This document shows positions 43,802-52,342 of a DNA stretch of 64,000 nucleotides, in pieces. Every line of letters begins with the position of its first letter. The stretch's first letter is position 1. The translations under genes and the position numbers were made by a program. Source of the stretch: Candidatus Fibrimonadaceae bacterium. Lineage in GTDB: Bacteria > Fibrobacterota > Fibrobacteria > Fibrobacterales > Fibrobacteraceae. Location of the stretch: assembly GCA_031281345.1 (NCBI GenBank), contig JAITFN010000067.1, positions 1 to 64,000 on the forward strand, read 5' to 3'. The notes beneath the pieces were generated by a model. It worked only from the letters and a program-made list of their open reading frames with translations. It did not search any database and was not told where the DNA came from.

Positions 43802-43880
43802 CCGTGCCTGTCCAAAAGTTTTGCCAAGAAAACAGGCATTGTTACCCTGCCCACGAAGTGAAAATGGCAGGGTGAGTAAA
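43802..43880 (+). repeat. Dispersed repeat family C, copy 2
   Basis: The compact form of the element: GCCTGTCCAAAAG ... AAAACAGGC hairpin, then ACCCTGCC ... GGCAGGGT hairpin, then TGAGTAAAA. It sits between the divergent DUF3450 and TA genes. Confidence 0.88.
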
Positions 43881-43952
43881 ATTTTTCAGGATTGCTGAAT
43901 ATATGTGTGTGACTTGCAATATCTTTTTCTATCTTTAATGATGAGGTAAATT

Positions 43953-44177
43953 ATGCCACAAACACTTTCTGCTACGATAGCCAACCCTGTACATTCGGCT
44001 CTTAATGAGTTGCCGCAAAATGCGTTGCAAGAACTTTATGATTTTGCAGAATTTTTGTTATCGAAACATAAACCCACTGAAAAGAAACATCCTACTTTTG
44101 GTTGTATGAAAGGTATGTTGAAATATATGAGTGATGATTTTAATGAGCCGCTAGAAGATTTCAAGGAGTATATGTAA
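43953..44177 (+). CDS. DUF2281-type antitoxin
   Basis: 74 residues. The middle (NELPQNALQELYDFAEFLL) is the DUF2281 helix pair; the tail FGCMKGMLKYMSDDFNEPLE then DFKEYM matches the antitoxin at 39297. ATG43953 follows ATGAGGTAAATT (weak SD). It abuts the toxin start. Confidence 0.85.
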   Translation: MPQTLSATIANPVHSALNELPQNALQELYDFAEFLLSKHKPTEKKHPTFGCMKGMLKYMSDDFNEPLEDFKEYM

Positions 44178-44561
44178 ATGGATGTTATTTTAGATACGCA
44201 AACATTTATTTGGTTTTGCGAAGGCGATGAGAAATTGCCAAATAATGTTAGAGATATAATTAGTAATAAAGAAAACAATATAAAAGTGAGTATAGCAAGT
44301 TTATGGGAAATGACGATAAAAATGAGCATTGAAAAATTAGTTTTGTCTTTTAATATAATTGAGATTATGAATTTGGTTTTTGAAAATGGCTTTAAAGTTT
44401 TGCCAATTGAAGCAAAGCATTTAATTTCACTATTCGGTTTGAAATATTTTCACAGAGATCCTTTTGACAGAATGATAATAGCACAAAGCGTATCAGAGAA
44501 TATTCCTGTTATTTCGTCAGATAGCGTTTTTAAGGAATATCCTGTGCAGGTTATTTGGTAA
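44178..44561 (+). CDS. PIN-domain toxin (VapC-like)
   Basis: 127 residues; acidic residues in VILDTQTFIWFCEGD, ASLWEMTIKMS, FHRDPFDRMIIAQSVSEN and ISSDSVF. Paralogue of the toxin at 38914. Its stop is followed at once by repeat A copy 3. Confidence 0.9.
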   Translation: MDVILDTQTFIWFCEGDEKLPNNVRDIISNKENNIKVSIASLWEMTIKMSIEKLVLSFNIIEIMNLVFENGFKVLPIEAKHLISLFGLKYFHRDPFDRMIIAQSVSENIPVISSDSVFKEYPVQVIW

Positions 44562-44600
44562 GGGCAACTCTCGCAGTTGCTCCAAATGTGAAATGATTTG
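44560..44600 (-). repeat. Dispersed repeat family A, copy 3
   Basis: AAGGGCAACTCTCGCAGTTG then CAAATGTGAAATGATTTG. It lies 8 nt beyond the 3' end of the FISUMP gene, in the same relative orientation as copy 1 after the FISUMP tail at 724. The hairpin may end transcription from both sides. Confidence 0.78.
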
Positions 44601-44608
44601 CGGTGCGA

Positions 44609-45358
44609 TTAATCCTGCACGCAACGAACGCTTATTAGGTTGGTCTTAGTACCAGTGGACCAGCGTACGTCCTCGGTACTGTAGATCATACGCCAGTTAT
44701 AGGCACCATGTCCATAGTAACTAGCACTCCACCAGTGGCTGAGGTTGTCGACACTTCGAAAATAATCCTCATTAAAGCGGACACCCGCTGGCAGGGCAGA
44801 AAACCTATAAGTGTCTAGACCATTGCCAGATTCTCCATCGTAATCGTTCCAGCCAATTTCCGCTTTAAGATGTTTTCCCGCGCAATTACTGCACTCACTA
44901 TTGCTCTCAACGTAGCTTACCAGTTCTTCCCACTCCGCCTTGCTAGGAATATGCCAACCGCTGGGACAAATGCCTTGATGTTTTACATCACTTCCATCCC
45001 ATTCTGCTTCATTGTATTTTGCGTCTATGCTCATAGCTGTTGCCCAGTCGTATAATCTGCCGTACTTATCGCAATAGCTTTCTTTATTATCATAACATTT
45101 ACTGCCACTTGCTTTGTAGTTAAGGTTCTCCGCCATCCAAGTCTGAGTGTTAATTACAACGGTTCTATACTCTTGACCACCGCAAGACAAAATTCCGCTA
45201 CTAGTCGTAGCATTAGGACAGCTGCCTTGCCCGTTGCCTCCACCGCTAGGGTCGTTGTTGTTGTTGTTGCCGCCGCTGTCATCGCTAGAGCAAGAAAAGG
45301 TGAATGCCAAGGCAAATCCGAAAATTGCCGCTAGTAGAAAACGTCTATTTGTTTTCAT
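44609..45358 (-). CDS. FISUMP-domain surface lipoprotein
   Basis: 249 residues. Leader ends AFTFSC, Asn/Gly linker, then a complete FISUMP domain (about 60-249): QTWMAENLNYKASGSKCYDN, YGRLYDWATAMS, CPSGWHIPSKAEWEELVSYV, HWWSASYYGH and SVRCVQD. SD AGGAG precedes ATG45358, and a G14-A-G7 tract (C on the coding strand) lies 33 nt upstream, placing it where it could alter promoter spacing. It lies beside a TA module. Confidence 0.92.
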   Translation of the reverse strand: MKTNRRFLLAAIFGFALAFTFSCSSDDSGGNNNNNDPSGGGNGQGSCPNATTSSGILSCGGQEYRTVVINTQTWMAENLNYKASGSKCYDNKESYCDKYGRLYDWATAMSIDAKYNEAEWDGSDVKHQGICPSGWHIPSKAEWEELVSYVESNSECSNCAGKHLKAEIGWNDYDGESGNGLDTYRFSALPAGVRFNEDYFRSVDNLSHWWSASYYGHGAYNWRMIYSTEDVRWSTGTKTNLISVRCVQD

Positions 45359-45390
45359 AGTGAACTCCTTTGTTGAAGGGAATTAGTGTA

Positions 45391-45412
45391 GGGGGGGGGG
45401 GGGGAGGGGGGG
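45391..45412. repeat. Homopolymeric G tract (G14-A-G7)
   Basis: A run of 14 G, one A and 7 G on the plus strand, thus C on the coding strand of the FISUMP lipoprotein, 33 nt before its ATG. This length and position fit phase variation by slippage, as in surface genes of other bacteria. Confidence 0.85.
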
Positions 45413-45415
45413 TAA

Positions 45416-45467
45416 AACATTAAAAACGTTTTTAGAGCTTGCACTGCAAGCCCTAGCGTTAAATGTT
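45416..45467. repeat. Imperfect hairpin next to the G tract
   Basis: TAGAGCTTGCA and TGCAAGCCCTA form an 11-bp stem with one mismatch around a single C, and the outer AACATT/AATGTT also pair. It is part of the 471-nt gap 45359-45829, which otherwise holds the G tract, D-type and C-type repeats and the glyA promoter. Confidence 0.55.
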
Positions 45468-45600
45468 GTTTTGCCAGTATTGGTCATATTTGGGTATAAT
45501 ATAGAAAATTGTTTTCGGCTTTATTCTGAAAATCCTGCAAATTCTGTGAAATAAGTATAACAGACACTTGATAAAGCATTTATAGATAGGCGTTTTTCAT

Positions 45601-45627
45601 TGCTCTGGTAATTCTGATTCAGACAAA
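45601..45627 (-). repeat. Dispersed repeat family D, copy 4
   Basis: GTAATTCTGATTCAGACA is the reverse complement of the D core; a second short piece (GGGTTCAGATAAA) is at 45664-45676. It is oriented like the FISUMP gene further downstream on the minus strand. Confidence 0.5.
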
Positions 45628-45682
45628 GTAAATGCAAATATACCGAAATTAAGTTAAAAATCGGGGTTCAGATAAAATGATT

Positions 45683-45761
45683 TTTACTCACCCTGCCATT
45701 TTCACTTCGTGGGCAGGGTAACAATGCCTGTTTTCTTGGCAAAACTTTTGGACAGGCACGG
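45683..45761 (-). repeat. Dispersed repeat family C, copy 3
   Basis: TTTACTCACCCTGCCATTTT ... GGACAGGCACGG is the reverse complement of copy 2 over its full length, with both hairpins. It lies upstream of glyA. Confidence 0.88.
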
Positions 45762-45812
45762 ACGCCTATCCAATTTGCATTTCGCTGGCGAACAGCCGTA
45801 GGCTGGTCATTT

Positions 45813-45823
45813 TTTTCTATATT
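45813..45823 (+). promoter_or_regulatory. Predicted promoter box for glyA
   Basis: TTTTCTATATT followed by ACCCCC and then ATG45830: 6 nt spacing and no SD, so a leaderless mRNA is predicted. Confidence 0.6.
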
Positions 45824-45829
45824 ACCCCC

Positions 45830-47065
45830 ATGAAAAATCTCTCTGATGTCGATTCCGCAATTTTCAATCTCATAAATAAAGAAGCTATGCGCCAAGAAGA
45901 TGGCATTGAGCTTATAGCTTCCGAAAATTATGTGTCAAAAGCTGTTATGGAGGCTATGGGTAGCTGCTTAACCAATAAATATAGCGAAGGCTACATCGGC
46001 AAGCGTTATTATGGCGGCAATGAGGTGATAGACGAAGTTGAGCTTCTGGCTGTGGAAAGGTGCAAAAAGCTCTTTGGTTGCGAACACGTAAATGTTCAGC
46101 CGCTTTCTGGCAGCCCTGCAAATGCTGCGGTTTATTTTGCAACCATAAAACCGGGCGACAAAGTTCTCGGCTTGCAGCTAGACCACGGCGGGCATTTGTC
46201 ACACGGACATCCTGTGAATTTTTCAGGAATGCTCTATAATTTCACGCAATATCAGGTGGAAAAAGAAACAGGCAGAATAAATATGGAAAAAGTACGGGAA
46301 ATAGCCATGCGCGAAAAACCGAAAATGATTTTGGCAGGCTTCTCGGCATATAGCAGGAATCTAGACTGGAAAAAATTTAAGGAAATAGCAGACGAAGTTG
46401 GTGCAATTACATTTGCCGATATTGCTCATATAGCAGGCTTAATAGCAGGCAAGGCTATAGATAGCCCAATTCCTTATTTTGATATTGTTAGCACCACAAC
46501 CCACAAAACTTTGAGAGGTCCGCGTGGTGCAATAATAATGTGCAAAGAGGCTTTTGCAAAAGCTATAGATAAATCTGTGTTCCCCGGTATGCAGGGAGGT
46601 CCTCACGACCATTCAACTGCGGCAAAAGCGGTGACTTTTGAAGAGGCATTGCATCCTGAATTTCAAACTTATGCAAAGAATGTTATAGAAAATGCACGTG
46701 CAATGGCGGCAGAGCTTATGGCATCTGGTTTTAAAATAATTTCCGATGGCACTGATAATCACCTTATGGTTGTTGACGTAACTAGCAAGGGAATTTCTGG
46801 CAAAGAAGCGGAGCAGGTTTTGGATTTAGTTGGCATTTCTTCAAGCCGCTCAACCATTCCTTTTGACCCTCGAAAACCTATGGATCCGTCTGGGGTTCGC
46901 TTGGGAACAGCGGCAATCACAACCAGAGGCTTTGACATCCAAGACACCAAAGCAGTTGCAAAAGCCATTGCGCAGGCTATTGAAAATCCCAAAGACGAAG
47001 CAAAACTGAAAAGCATTAGGGAAAGCATTTTGGAGCTGTGCAGAAAAAGACCTTTGTATAAGTGA
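45830..47065 (+). CDS. glyA: Serine hydroxymethyltransferase
   Basis: 411 residues, full length. PLP enzyme converting serine and tetrahydrofolate to glycine and methylene-THF. Motifs: ELIASENYVSKAVMEAMGS, NKYSEGYIGKRYYGG, DIAHIAGLIAGK and the PLP-lysine segment STTTHKTLRGPRGAIIM. A start without SD and the adjacent TATATT suggest leaderless translation. Confidence 0.97.
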   Translation: MKNLSDVDSAIFNLINKEAMRQEDGIELIASENYVSKAVMEAMGSCLTNKYSEGYIGKRYYGGNEVIDEVELLAVERCKKLFGCEHVNVQPLSGSPANAAVYFATIKPGDKVLGLQLDHGGHLSHGHPVNFSGMLYNFTQYQVEKETGRINMEKVREIAMREKPKMILAGFSAYSRNLDWKKFKEIADEVGAITFADIAHIAGLIAGKAIDSPIPYFDIVSTTTHKTLRGPRGAIIMCKEAFAKAIDKSVFPGMQGGPHDHSTAAKAVTFEEALHPEFQTYAKNVIENARAMAAELMASGFKIISDGTDNHLMVVDVTSKGISGKEAEQVLDLVGISSSRSTIPFDPRKPMDPSGVRLGTAAITTRGFDIQDTKAVAKAIAQAIENPKDEAKLKSIRESILELCRKRPLYK

Positions 47066-47090
47066 GGGTTAATTACTGTAGCAACCCTCA
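47063..47090. terminator. Hairpin between convergent genes
   Basis: TGAGGGTT and AACCCTCA form a perfect 8-bp stem around a 12-nt loop, including the glyA stop codon and the stop of the minus-strand lipoprotein. No T-run follows on the plus strand, so it may be only a partial terminator. Confidence 0.4.
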
Positions 47091-47368
47091 GATTCGTAAT
47101 GTGCTTCGCATTCTTTTTTGTCAGTGCCATTGCAACCATCAGGCATAACGCATTTGTTCACTGATTCTACATCAAGACCATCGAGACAATCCCAATCATC
47201 TCTACAAGCCTCTTTTTCTGCTTCATATTTACTTATGCATTTCGTTGCAAGAGACTTAAACTCTTCACAAGTGAGCCAGCCGCCTTTATCATCATCTGAG
47301 CAGGAAAATGTGAACGCCAAGGCAAGCCCAAAGGTTGCCGCCAATGTGATTTTTGAGACTATTTTCAT
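47069..47368 (-). CDS. Small Cys-rich lipoprotein with the shared leader
   Basis: 99 residues. Leader LALAFTFSC matches the FISUMP lipoproteins. The mature part has eight Cys after the lipobox (WLTCEEF, TKCISKY, EACRDDWDCLDG, NKCVMPDGCNG, KECEAH, EGCYSN), likely disulfide-bonded. Not recognised further. SD AGGAG precedes ATG47368. Confidence 0.75.
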   Translation of the reverse strand: MKIVSKITLAATFGLALAFTFSCSDDDKGGWLTCEEFKSLATKCISKYEAEKEACRDDWDCLDGLDVESVNKCVMPDGCNGTDKKECEAHYESEGCYSN

Positions 47369-47491
47369 ATAAAACTCCTATTGGTATGTTTTTACAATAA
47401 TAATATACATATTTTTATGCTTTTTGTCAAGTGTAAGTCAATAAATAGGCTATTTAGTTAGGTGGACTTTGTGCAACAAAGGGGTAACATA

Positions 47492-47502
47492 AATTCTATA
47501 TT
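47492..47502 (+). promoter_or_regulatory. Predicted promoter box for nuoN
   Basis: AATTCTATATT ends 8 nt before ATG47511; no SD is present between. Confidence 0.5.
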
Positions 47503-47510
47503 ATCCAAAT

Positions 47511-48917
47511 ATGTCCCCATTCATAGCCTTGGATTGTATCTTTATATTGCTCCCCTTTGTGGTTTTGGCCTTTGGGTTATTTTCTAAAAAAATCTCTGTT
47601 TTATTGGCTAATTCCTGTTCGGCGGTTTTGTTTTTGCTTTATGCGGGTTTTTCTATTTGTGGATTTGAGGAAGGGAACTTAAATGCGAGTTTTTTAACTT
47701 GGAATGTGAATGGCTTTGGAATTTTGATAAGGGAACTTTTGCTGCTGTCTTTCTTTTTTGCCTCTGTTTTGAGCAATAATTACGATTTAAAAAACAAACC
47801 GGAATTTTTGGGTGCTATGCTATTTGTAGCGGTTGGCGGAATGCTTGTTGCCTCGGCTGGCGAACTTTTATCCCTGTTCATAGGCCTTGAGCTTGCAACT
47901 ATGCCCATGTATTTTTTGGTTGCTTGGAACAAAAGCTCTGCAAAAGGAGCAGAAGCAGCCCTTAAATATGTGCTTATGGGTTCAATAGCCACTGCGGTAT
48001 TGCTGTTTGGTCTCAGTTATCTGTATGGTTTCGCAGGGTCGCTTTTTTATGAAGATATTTACAACGCAGTAGGCAATACCCTTGAAACAGATGCCAAGTT
48101 ATTGCTGGTGGCTGTGGTTTTTATAGTTATGGGAGTGGGTTTTAAACTCACTTTGTTCCCCTTCCACACTTGGGCTCCCGATGTTTACGAGGGTGCGCCA
48201 ACACCGATAACAGCCTATTTATCCGTTAGCTCAAAAGCCGTTGCCCTTGTTTTTTTAAGCGCTCTTATATACTATCCTTTGTCGGATTTGGGCTTTGTGT
48301 TCAGGATTATATTTTCTGCGCTTGCTATGGCAACCATATTCATAGGCAATTTGGGAGCATTGAAGCAGAGCAGGCTGCGCAGGTTTATGGCGTATAGTTC
48401 CATTGCGCAGGCGGGTTACATTTTAATAGGGCTATGCGGTAGCGAGAGGCTTGGCATTTCTTCTTTTGTTTATTACTTGTTTCTTTATGCTTTTTCAAAT
48501 TACCTTATGTTCTTTTTAATTAGCATAATAGGCAAAAGCCGCCCAGAGAGCTTTGATTCTCTTGCGGGGCTTTCCAAGCAAAGCCCTTTGCTCGCTGTTA
48601 TGTTCGCCATTAGCGCATTTAGCTTGGCTGGAATTCCGCCGCTTGCTGGTTTTATAGGCAAATGGATGGTATTTGCGAGTGCGGCTTCTGTGGGAAATTA
48701 TGTGCTTGTCGGTTTTGCTGCCATAAACAGCGTTATTGCTCTGTATTATTATTTGCAAATAGTGAAAGCTGCTTGGGTTAATGATGCAAACGAAAATTTG
48801 CCTCCTGTGGAAGTTTGCCTATGGCAAAAGATAATCCTTGTTGTGCTTGGTACTTGCGTTTTATTCTGTGGCATTGCCCCCTGGCTGCATACTTATATAT
48901 ATTCGTTGGCGTGGTAA
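47511..48917 (+). CDS. nuoN: NADH-quinone oxidoreductase subunit N-like membrane protein
   Basis: 468 residues with about 13-14 membrane helices. Proton-channel motifs: SLFIGLELATMPMYFLVAWN (functional Glu), LFPFHTWAPDVYEGAPTPIT and FSLAGIPPLAGFIGKW. The other complex I genes are not in the window, so this is an isolated copy; it might belong to a dispersed complex I or to a related antiporter-like complex. Confidence 0.88.
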   Translation: MSPFIALDCIFILLPFVVLAFGLFSKKISVLLANSCSAVLFLLYAGFSICGFEEGNLNASFLTWNVNGFGILIRELLLLSFFFASVLSNNYDLKNKPEFLGAMLFVAVGGMLVASAGELLSLFIGLELATMPMYFLVAWNKSSAKGAEAALKYVLMGSIATAVLLFGLSYLYGFAGSLFYEDIYNAVGNTLETDAKLLLVAVVFIVMGVGFKLTLFPFHTWAPDVYEGAPTPITAYLSVSSKAVALVFLSALIYYPLSDLGFVFRIIFSALAMATIFIGNLGALKQSRLRRFMAYSSIAQAGYILIGLCGSERLGISSFVYYLFLYAFSNYLMFFLISIIGKSRPESFDSLAGLSKQSPLLAVMFAISAFSLAGIPPLAGFIGKWMVFASAASVGNYVLVGFAAINSVIALYYYLQIVKAAWVNDANENLPPVEVCLWQKIILVVLGTCVLFCGIAPWLHTYIYSLAW

Positions 48918-48936
48918 CATTTATGGACATAAAAAC

Positions 48937-49509
48937 ATGAAGATAAGAGAATTGCTGTTTAGGCGTTTTAGCTTGCCAGCGGGTCTTCTCGCTCTTGTTT
49001 CTGTTCTTGTTTTGTCTTATTTTTATTATCGCTTGCAAATAAACACTCCTTTTGCTTATGAACAGATAATTGCCAATATTTCAGAGTATAGGTTGCTGGA
49101 TTCTCGGATATATGTTTATGAAAATCCTGAGCAAATAAATTTTTCTTATGTTAGGGATAATTTGAATATTCAGCAATCTCTTGTGGCATCTACAGAGGAA
49201 TTGTTGAACAATTTGAACAGCGGTGGAATTAAGGTTCCAAGTACAGATGCGCTTTTTGAAATTGAAAAAAATATAACTTTGAGAATACGCTGGCTCTCGG
49301 AGTGCTTAAAAAACGATTCTTGCAATGTTGAAGAATGGAATTACAGCAGAGCCAAGGCACACGATGCTTGTGGAATTTTGCTCGCATCTTTTTACAATTT
49401 GGTGGCAGAGCAAGAAGAAGCTTGGTCTAAAAACCTGAAAATATTTTACATATTATCTGTTATGCTTTTGCTCTCCACGTTGTTTTTTGCAGCGAAGAGA
49501 AAGGAATAA
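48937..49509 (+). CDS. Two-helix membrane protein with an extracytoplasmic sensor-like domain
   Basis: 190 residues: an N-terminal helix (LPAGLLALVSVLVLSYFYY), about 115 residues outside with helical content, and a C-terminal helix (IFYILSVMLLLSTLFFAA) followed by only a few basic residues. The layout resembles the input half of a chemoreceptor or histidine kinase but there is no output domain. 19 nt after nuoN. Function unknown. Confidence 0.65.
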   Translation: MKIRELLFRRFSLPAGLLALVSVLVLSYFYYRLQINTPFAYEQIIANISEYRLLDSRIYVYENPEQINFSYVRDNLNIQQSLVASTEELLNNLNSGGIKVPSTDALFEIEKNITLRIRWLSECLKNDSCNVEEWNYSRAKAHDACGILLASFYNLVAEQEEAWSKNLKIFYILSVMLLLSTLFFAAKRKE

Positions 49510-49519
49510 GGTTAAGTTT

Positions 49520-52225
49520 TTACTCTGTAACCAATTCAATGATTTTTACGAACAAACTGTTTGTCAGAGCATAGGTATCCAAGCCTTCAAAATTCAATGT
49601 GCTGAAAATAATTTTGCCCTTTCCGTACTCCATTATCTGCAAATCCACACCGGCTTGCAATTCAGAATTTTTTATGGAAACCGAGTGTACATAGCTCACA
49701 GCATCTTTAATTTTAAGCATAGATAGGCTAGGCACAACGGCAGAGCAGGTTTTATCCAACACAGATTTCTCAAATAACTCGCTTTCAAGTTCGGATTTTT
49801 TTGGGATGTAGTGAATGCTTGCCCCCGCAGCTCCAGAGGAATAAAAACACTCAAAAGAATTGCCAAATGCGGAAAAGTTGTTGAGCAACCTGATGTCTTC
49901 TGGAATTATGTCTGAGATAAAGAGGACTTTTCCAGATTTGACTGCGTTTGCAACGGATTCCAAAATTGAGTTATCTGCCCAAGAACTGAGTGCCGCTGTG
50001 AATAACACCGGTTTTTTGCTGTTTATCATCTTGATTATTTCAGATGAATTTTCTGCGGTGTCTAAGAATTCGGATTTTGCAAGCACGTTTTTAATGTTTG
50101 GAGTTTCAATAATTTCTATTGGTTCTTCCAAGGAATAAATTTCTTTTTCGTTGCTTTCAAGCGTTAGCTTTAAGATGTAAGAACCTGTTTTTTGCGGAGC
50201 TTTTAGGCTTAGGTCGCCAAGAGATGCAAGTGTGAATTTTGGAACGGAGAAATTTTTGCTTTGCGAAACCTCTGCTTTCCCGCTTTTATTCAAAAGCTGC
50301 ACAGATACGGTTATTTCGTTTAATCTTTTTTCGTTGAGCAAACTGAGCTGAAACGAAATGCTTTCGTTTTTTGCCACAACACGCTCCAAACCGCTCAAAA
50401 GCAACCTAGTGGAAGCGTTTATGTTTTTAATGCCTTGCTCTAAATTTTTGCTCTCTCCGTTTTCTTTTACTATTCCGCTAAAATCATTTTTGAAATCTGC
50501 CCATTCTTCAATGAAATATCCGCTAACAACAGGGCTGCTCTGCAAGCATTGAATGTTTTGGTCAAGCCCAGACAGAGCAAGCTCATTTGAATCTTTTACA
50601 AAAGATTCTGGATTTTGCCAAGTGTCTTTTGCGTGTTTGCTTATGAAGTTCTTTATTTTTTGCAACAAACTTTGCATATCAGCATCGTTTTTTGCAGAAC
50701 CAAAGATATGATGATTTTTTATGGAGAGCAAAACTTTTCCGTTTTTCTTTATATCATCGGTAAACAGCTTGTAGTTCTCTTGCAGCCAGTCGTCTCCAAA
50801 GAATGGGTCTGGAATAACAAAATCTTTGTCTTCTGAAATTCCGTAGCGAGATAAAAACAAGGTGAAAGGAACTCCGCCAAAAATTTTGAGTGCGAGATAG
50901 TGCGAAGAATATGGAAGCACTGTGCCATCGGTTACGCCTATTATTTTTCCCGTTGCGCTGAATGTTTTTTCGTGCCCGTGCTTGAAATTTTGGTCGTTGT
51001 CTATGGAGACGTTGTTTATGTTGCTTATAGCCGGATGGCAACTTTCCAAAGTGTCTATGCGGTTTAAAAGTTTTGCTCCATTTTCTAAAATTAACCTACC
51101 GTTTTCTGAACCTAAAATCCAAGCCGCAAGTGATGGGTGGTTTGAACTTTCGCACACTATTTCTGGAGCGATTGCTTTAATGGCTTCTAAACCCATTTTG
51201 CTAGATTGCTCATCGCATATAGGGAATTCTTGAAAAACCAAAAGCCCAAGTCTATCGCATTCGTCTAAAGCCTCTCTGTTAAAAGGAGCGCCTCCTGTGC
51301 GAACAGCATTAAAACCCAGTTCCTTGATTTGTTCCAATTCTTTTGCAATAGAGGCATCTCTGCGGTGGCTATATGTTATGCCGTGTATTTTAATTATGGA
51401 ATCGTTTAAAAAGAAATCGCCCTGCTTGCAGTCAAATTTTTTAAAACCAAAATTAGAAGACAGGTAATTAGAACCATCTAAACGAACTTCCAGAGCGTAA
51501 TTATCTGGCGTTTCAGTGGACCAAAGCTTTATATCCTTAAATCTCAAATGCAGAGTGACATTCGTATTTTCCTTTTCAAGTTTAACTTCTTTTTGAATAG
51601 ACGAAACTTCCAATTTTGGGTCGCGGGCAAAAATTTTCAGTTTTGCCACATAGTTGCGCGGGTTGTTGAAAGACAATTTCACATTTATTCGCCCGTGGTC
51701 TGCATTTGAGGCTATTTCCATAGAGGTGAGCAAGGCTCTTTCGCCGCTTATTATGTATGCTTTGCCTGTAAGCCCTGCAAAGGGGTAGCGTTTCCAAGGC
51801 AGTCCTAGGGGCATTTGCTCGGCTGGTATAGGGTCGCCACCGGAAATTAGTTCAAAGCTATCGCTCGGCGAAACGCTGGATATTTTAACGCACAGCAAAT
51901 TTTCGTGATTTGTTTTTGCAAACTGCGAAATATCAAATTCAAAAGGAGTACTTGAGCCAAAATGGTCTCCCACTAATTTTCCGTTTACCCAAACAACCGC
52001 ATAAACTGATGCCTGCTCAAAGTGCAGCAAGCATCTTTTGTCTTTGGTAGATAGTGAAAATTTTTTGTAATAAAAGGCTGTTTCAGCCGTATTTTCTTCC
52101 CAAATATGCGGAATTTCCACATTTTTAGCCTTGCTAGGGATTTCAGCAAACCAGCGGCCAGCTACCCCTTTATTTTCTGGGTCCAAAATAATTTTCCAAG
52201 TGCCGTTCAAATTCGTTTCGCTCAT
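49520..52225 (-). CDS. Glycoside hydrolase family 2-like protein, possibly non-catalytic
   Basis: 901 residues, no signal peptide. The GH2 layout is a jelly-roll sugar-binding domain (about 1-170, GTWKIILDPENKGVAGRWFA), an immunoglobulin-like domain and a TIM barrel (about 270-560) with RRDASIAKELEQIKELGFNA. The acid/base motif reads AAWILGSENG (Glu near residue 374), where the family norm is W-x-L-G-N-E; the Asn is replaced by Ser. The C-terminal about 250 residues are beta-rich and unusual. Probably related to beta-galactosidase/glucuronidase, but activity is uncertain. TATATT lies 9 nt before ATG52225. Confidence 0.78.
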   Translation of the reverse strand: MSETNLNGTWKIILDPENKGVAGRWFAEIPSKAKNVEIPHIWEENTAETAFYYKKFSLSTKDKRCLLHFEQASVYAVVWVNGKLVGDHFGSSTPFEFDISQFAKTNHENLLCVKISSVSPSDSFELISGGDPIPAEQMPLGLPWKRYPFAGLTGKAYIISGERALLTSMEIASNADHGRINVKLSFNNPRNYVAKLKIFARDPKLEVSSIQKEVKLEKENTNVTLHLRFKDIKLWSTETPDNYALEVRLDGSNYLSSNFGFKKFDCKQGDFFLNDSIIKIHGITYSHRRDASIAKELEQIKELGFNAVRTGGAPFNREALDECDRLGLLVFQEFPICDEQSSKMGLEAIKAIAPEIVCESSNHPSLAAWILGSENGRLILENGAKLLNRIDTLESCHPAISNINNVSIDNDQNFKHGHEKTFSATGKIIGVTDGTVLPYSSHYLALKIFGGVPFTLFLSRYGISEDKDFVIPDPFFGDDWLQENYKLFTDDIKKNGKVLLSIKNHHIFGSAKNDADMQSLLQKIKNFISKHAKDTWQNPESFVKDSNELALSGLDQNIQCLQSSPVVSGYFIEEWADFKNDFSGIVKENGESKNLEQGIKNINASTRLLLSGLERVVAKNESISFQLSLLNEKRLNEITVSVQLLNKSGKAEVSQSKNFSVPKFTLASLGDLSLKAPQKTGSYILKLTLESNEKEIYSLEEPIEIIETPNIKNVLAKSEFLDTAENSSEIIKMINSKKPVLFTAALSSWADNSILESVANAVKSGKVLFISDIIPEDIRLLNNFSAFGNSFECFYSSGAAGASIHYIPKKSELESELFEKSVLDKTCSAVVPSLSMLKIKDAVSYVHSVSIKNSELQAGVDLQIMEYGKGKIIFSTLNFEGLDTYALTNSLFVKIIELVTE

Positions 52226-52342
52226 AAGTAGAGAAATATACTAAATTTTTTTTACTAATTTATTATTAAATAAGCTAGCTCTACAGCTTCTTTCGTTCTT
52301 GCGGAGGAGGCTTTCGGGGTTTAAAAAAATGGAGGGGGTCCA

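Noticed and set aside
45359-45829. Glycine or other riboswitch upstream of glyA
   Set aside because: The promoter box lies 6 nt before the ATG, leaving no leader for a riboswitch, and the upstream DNA is repeats.
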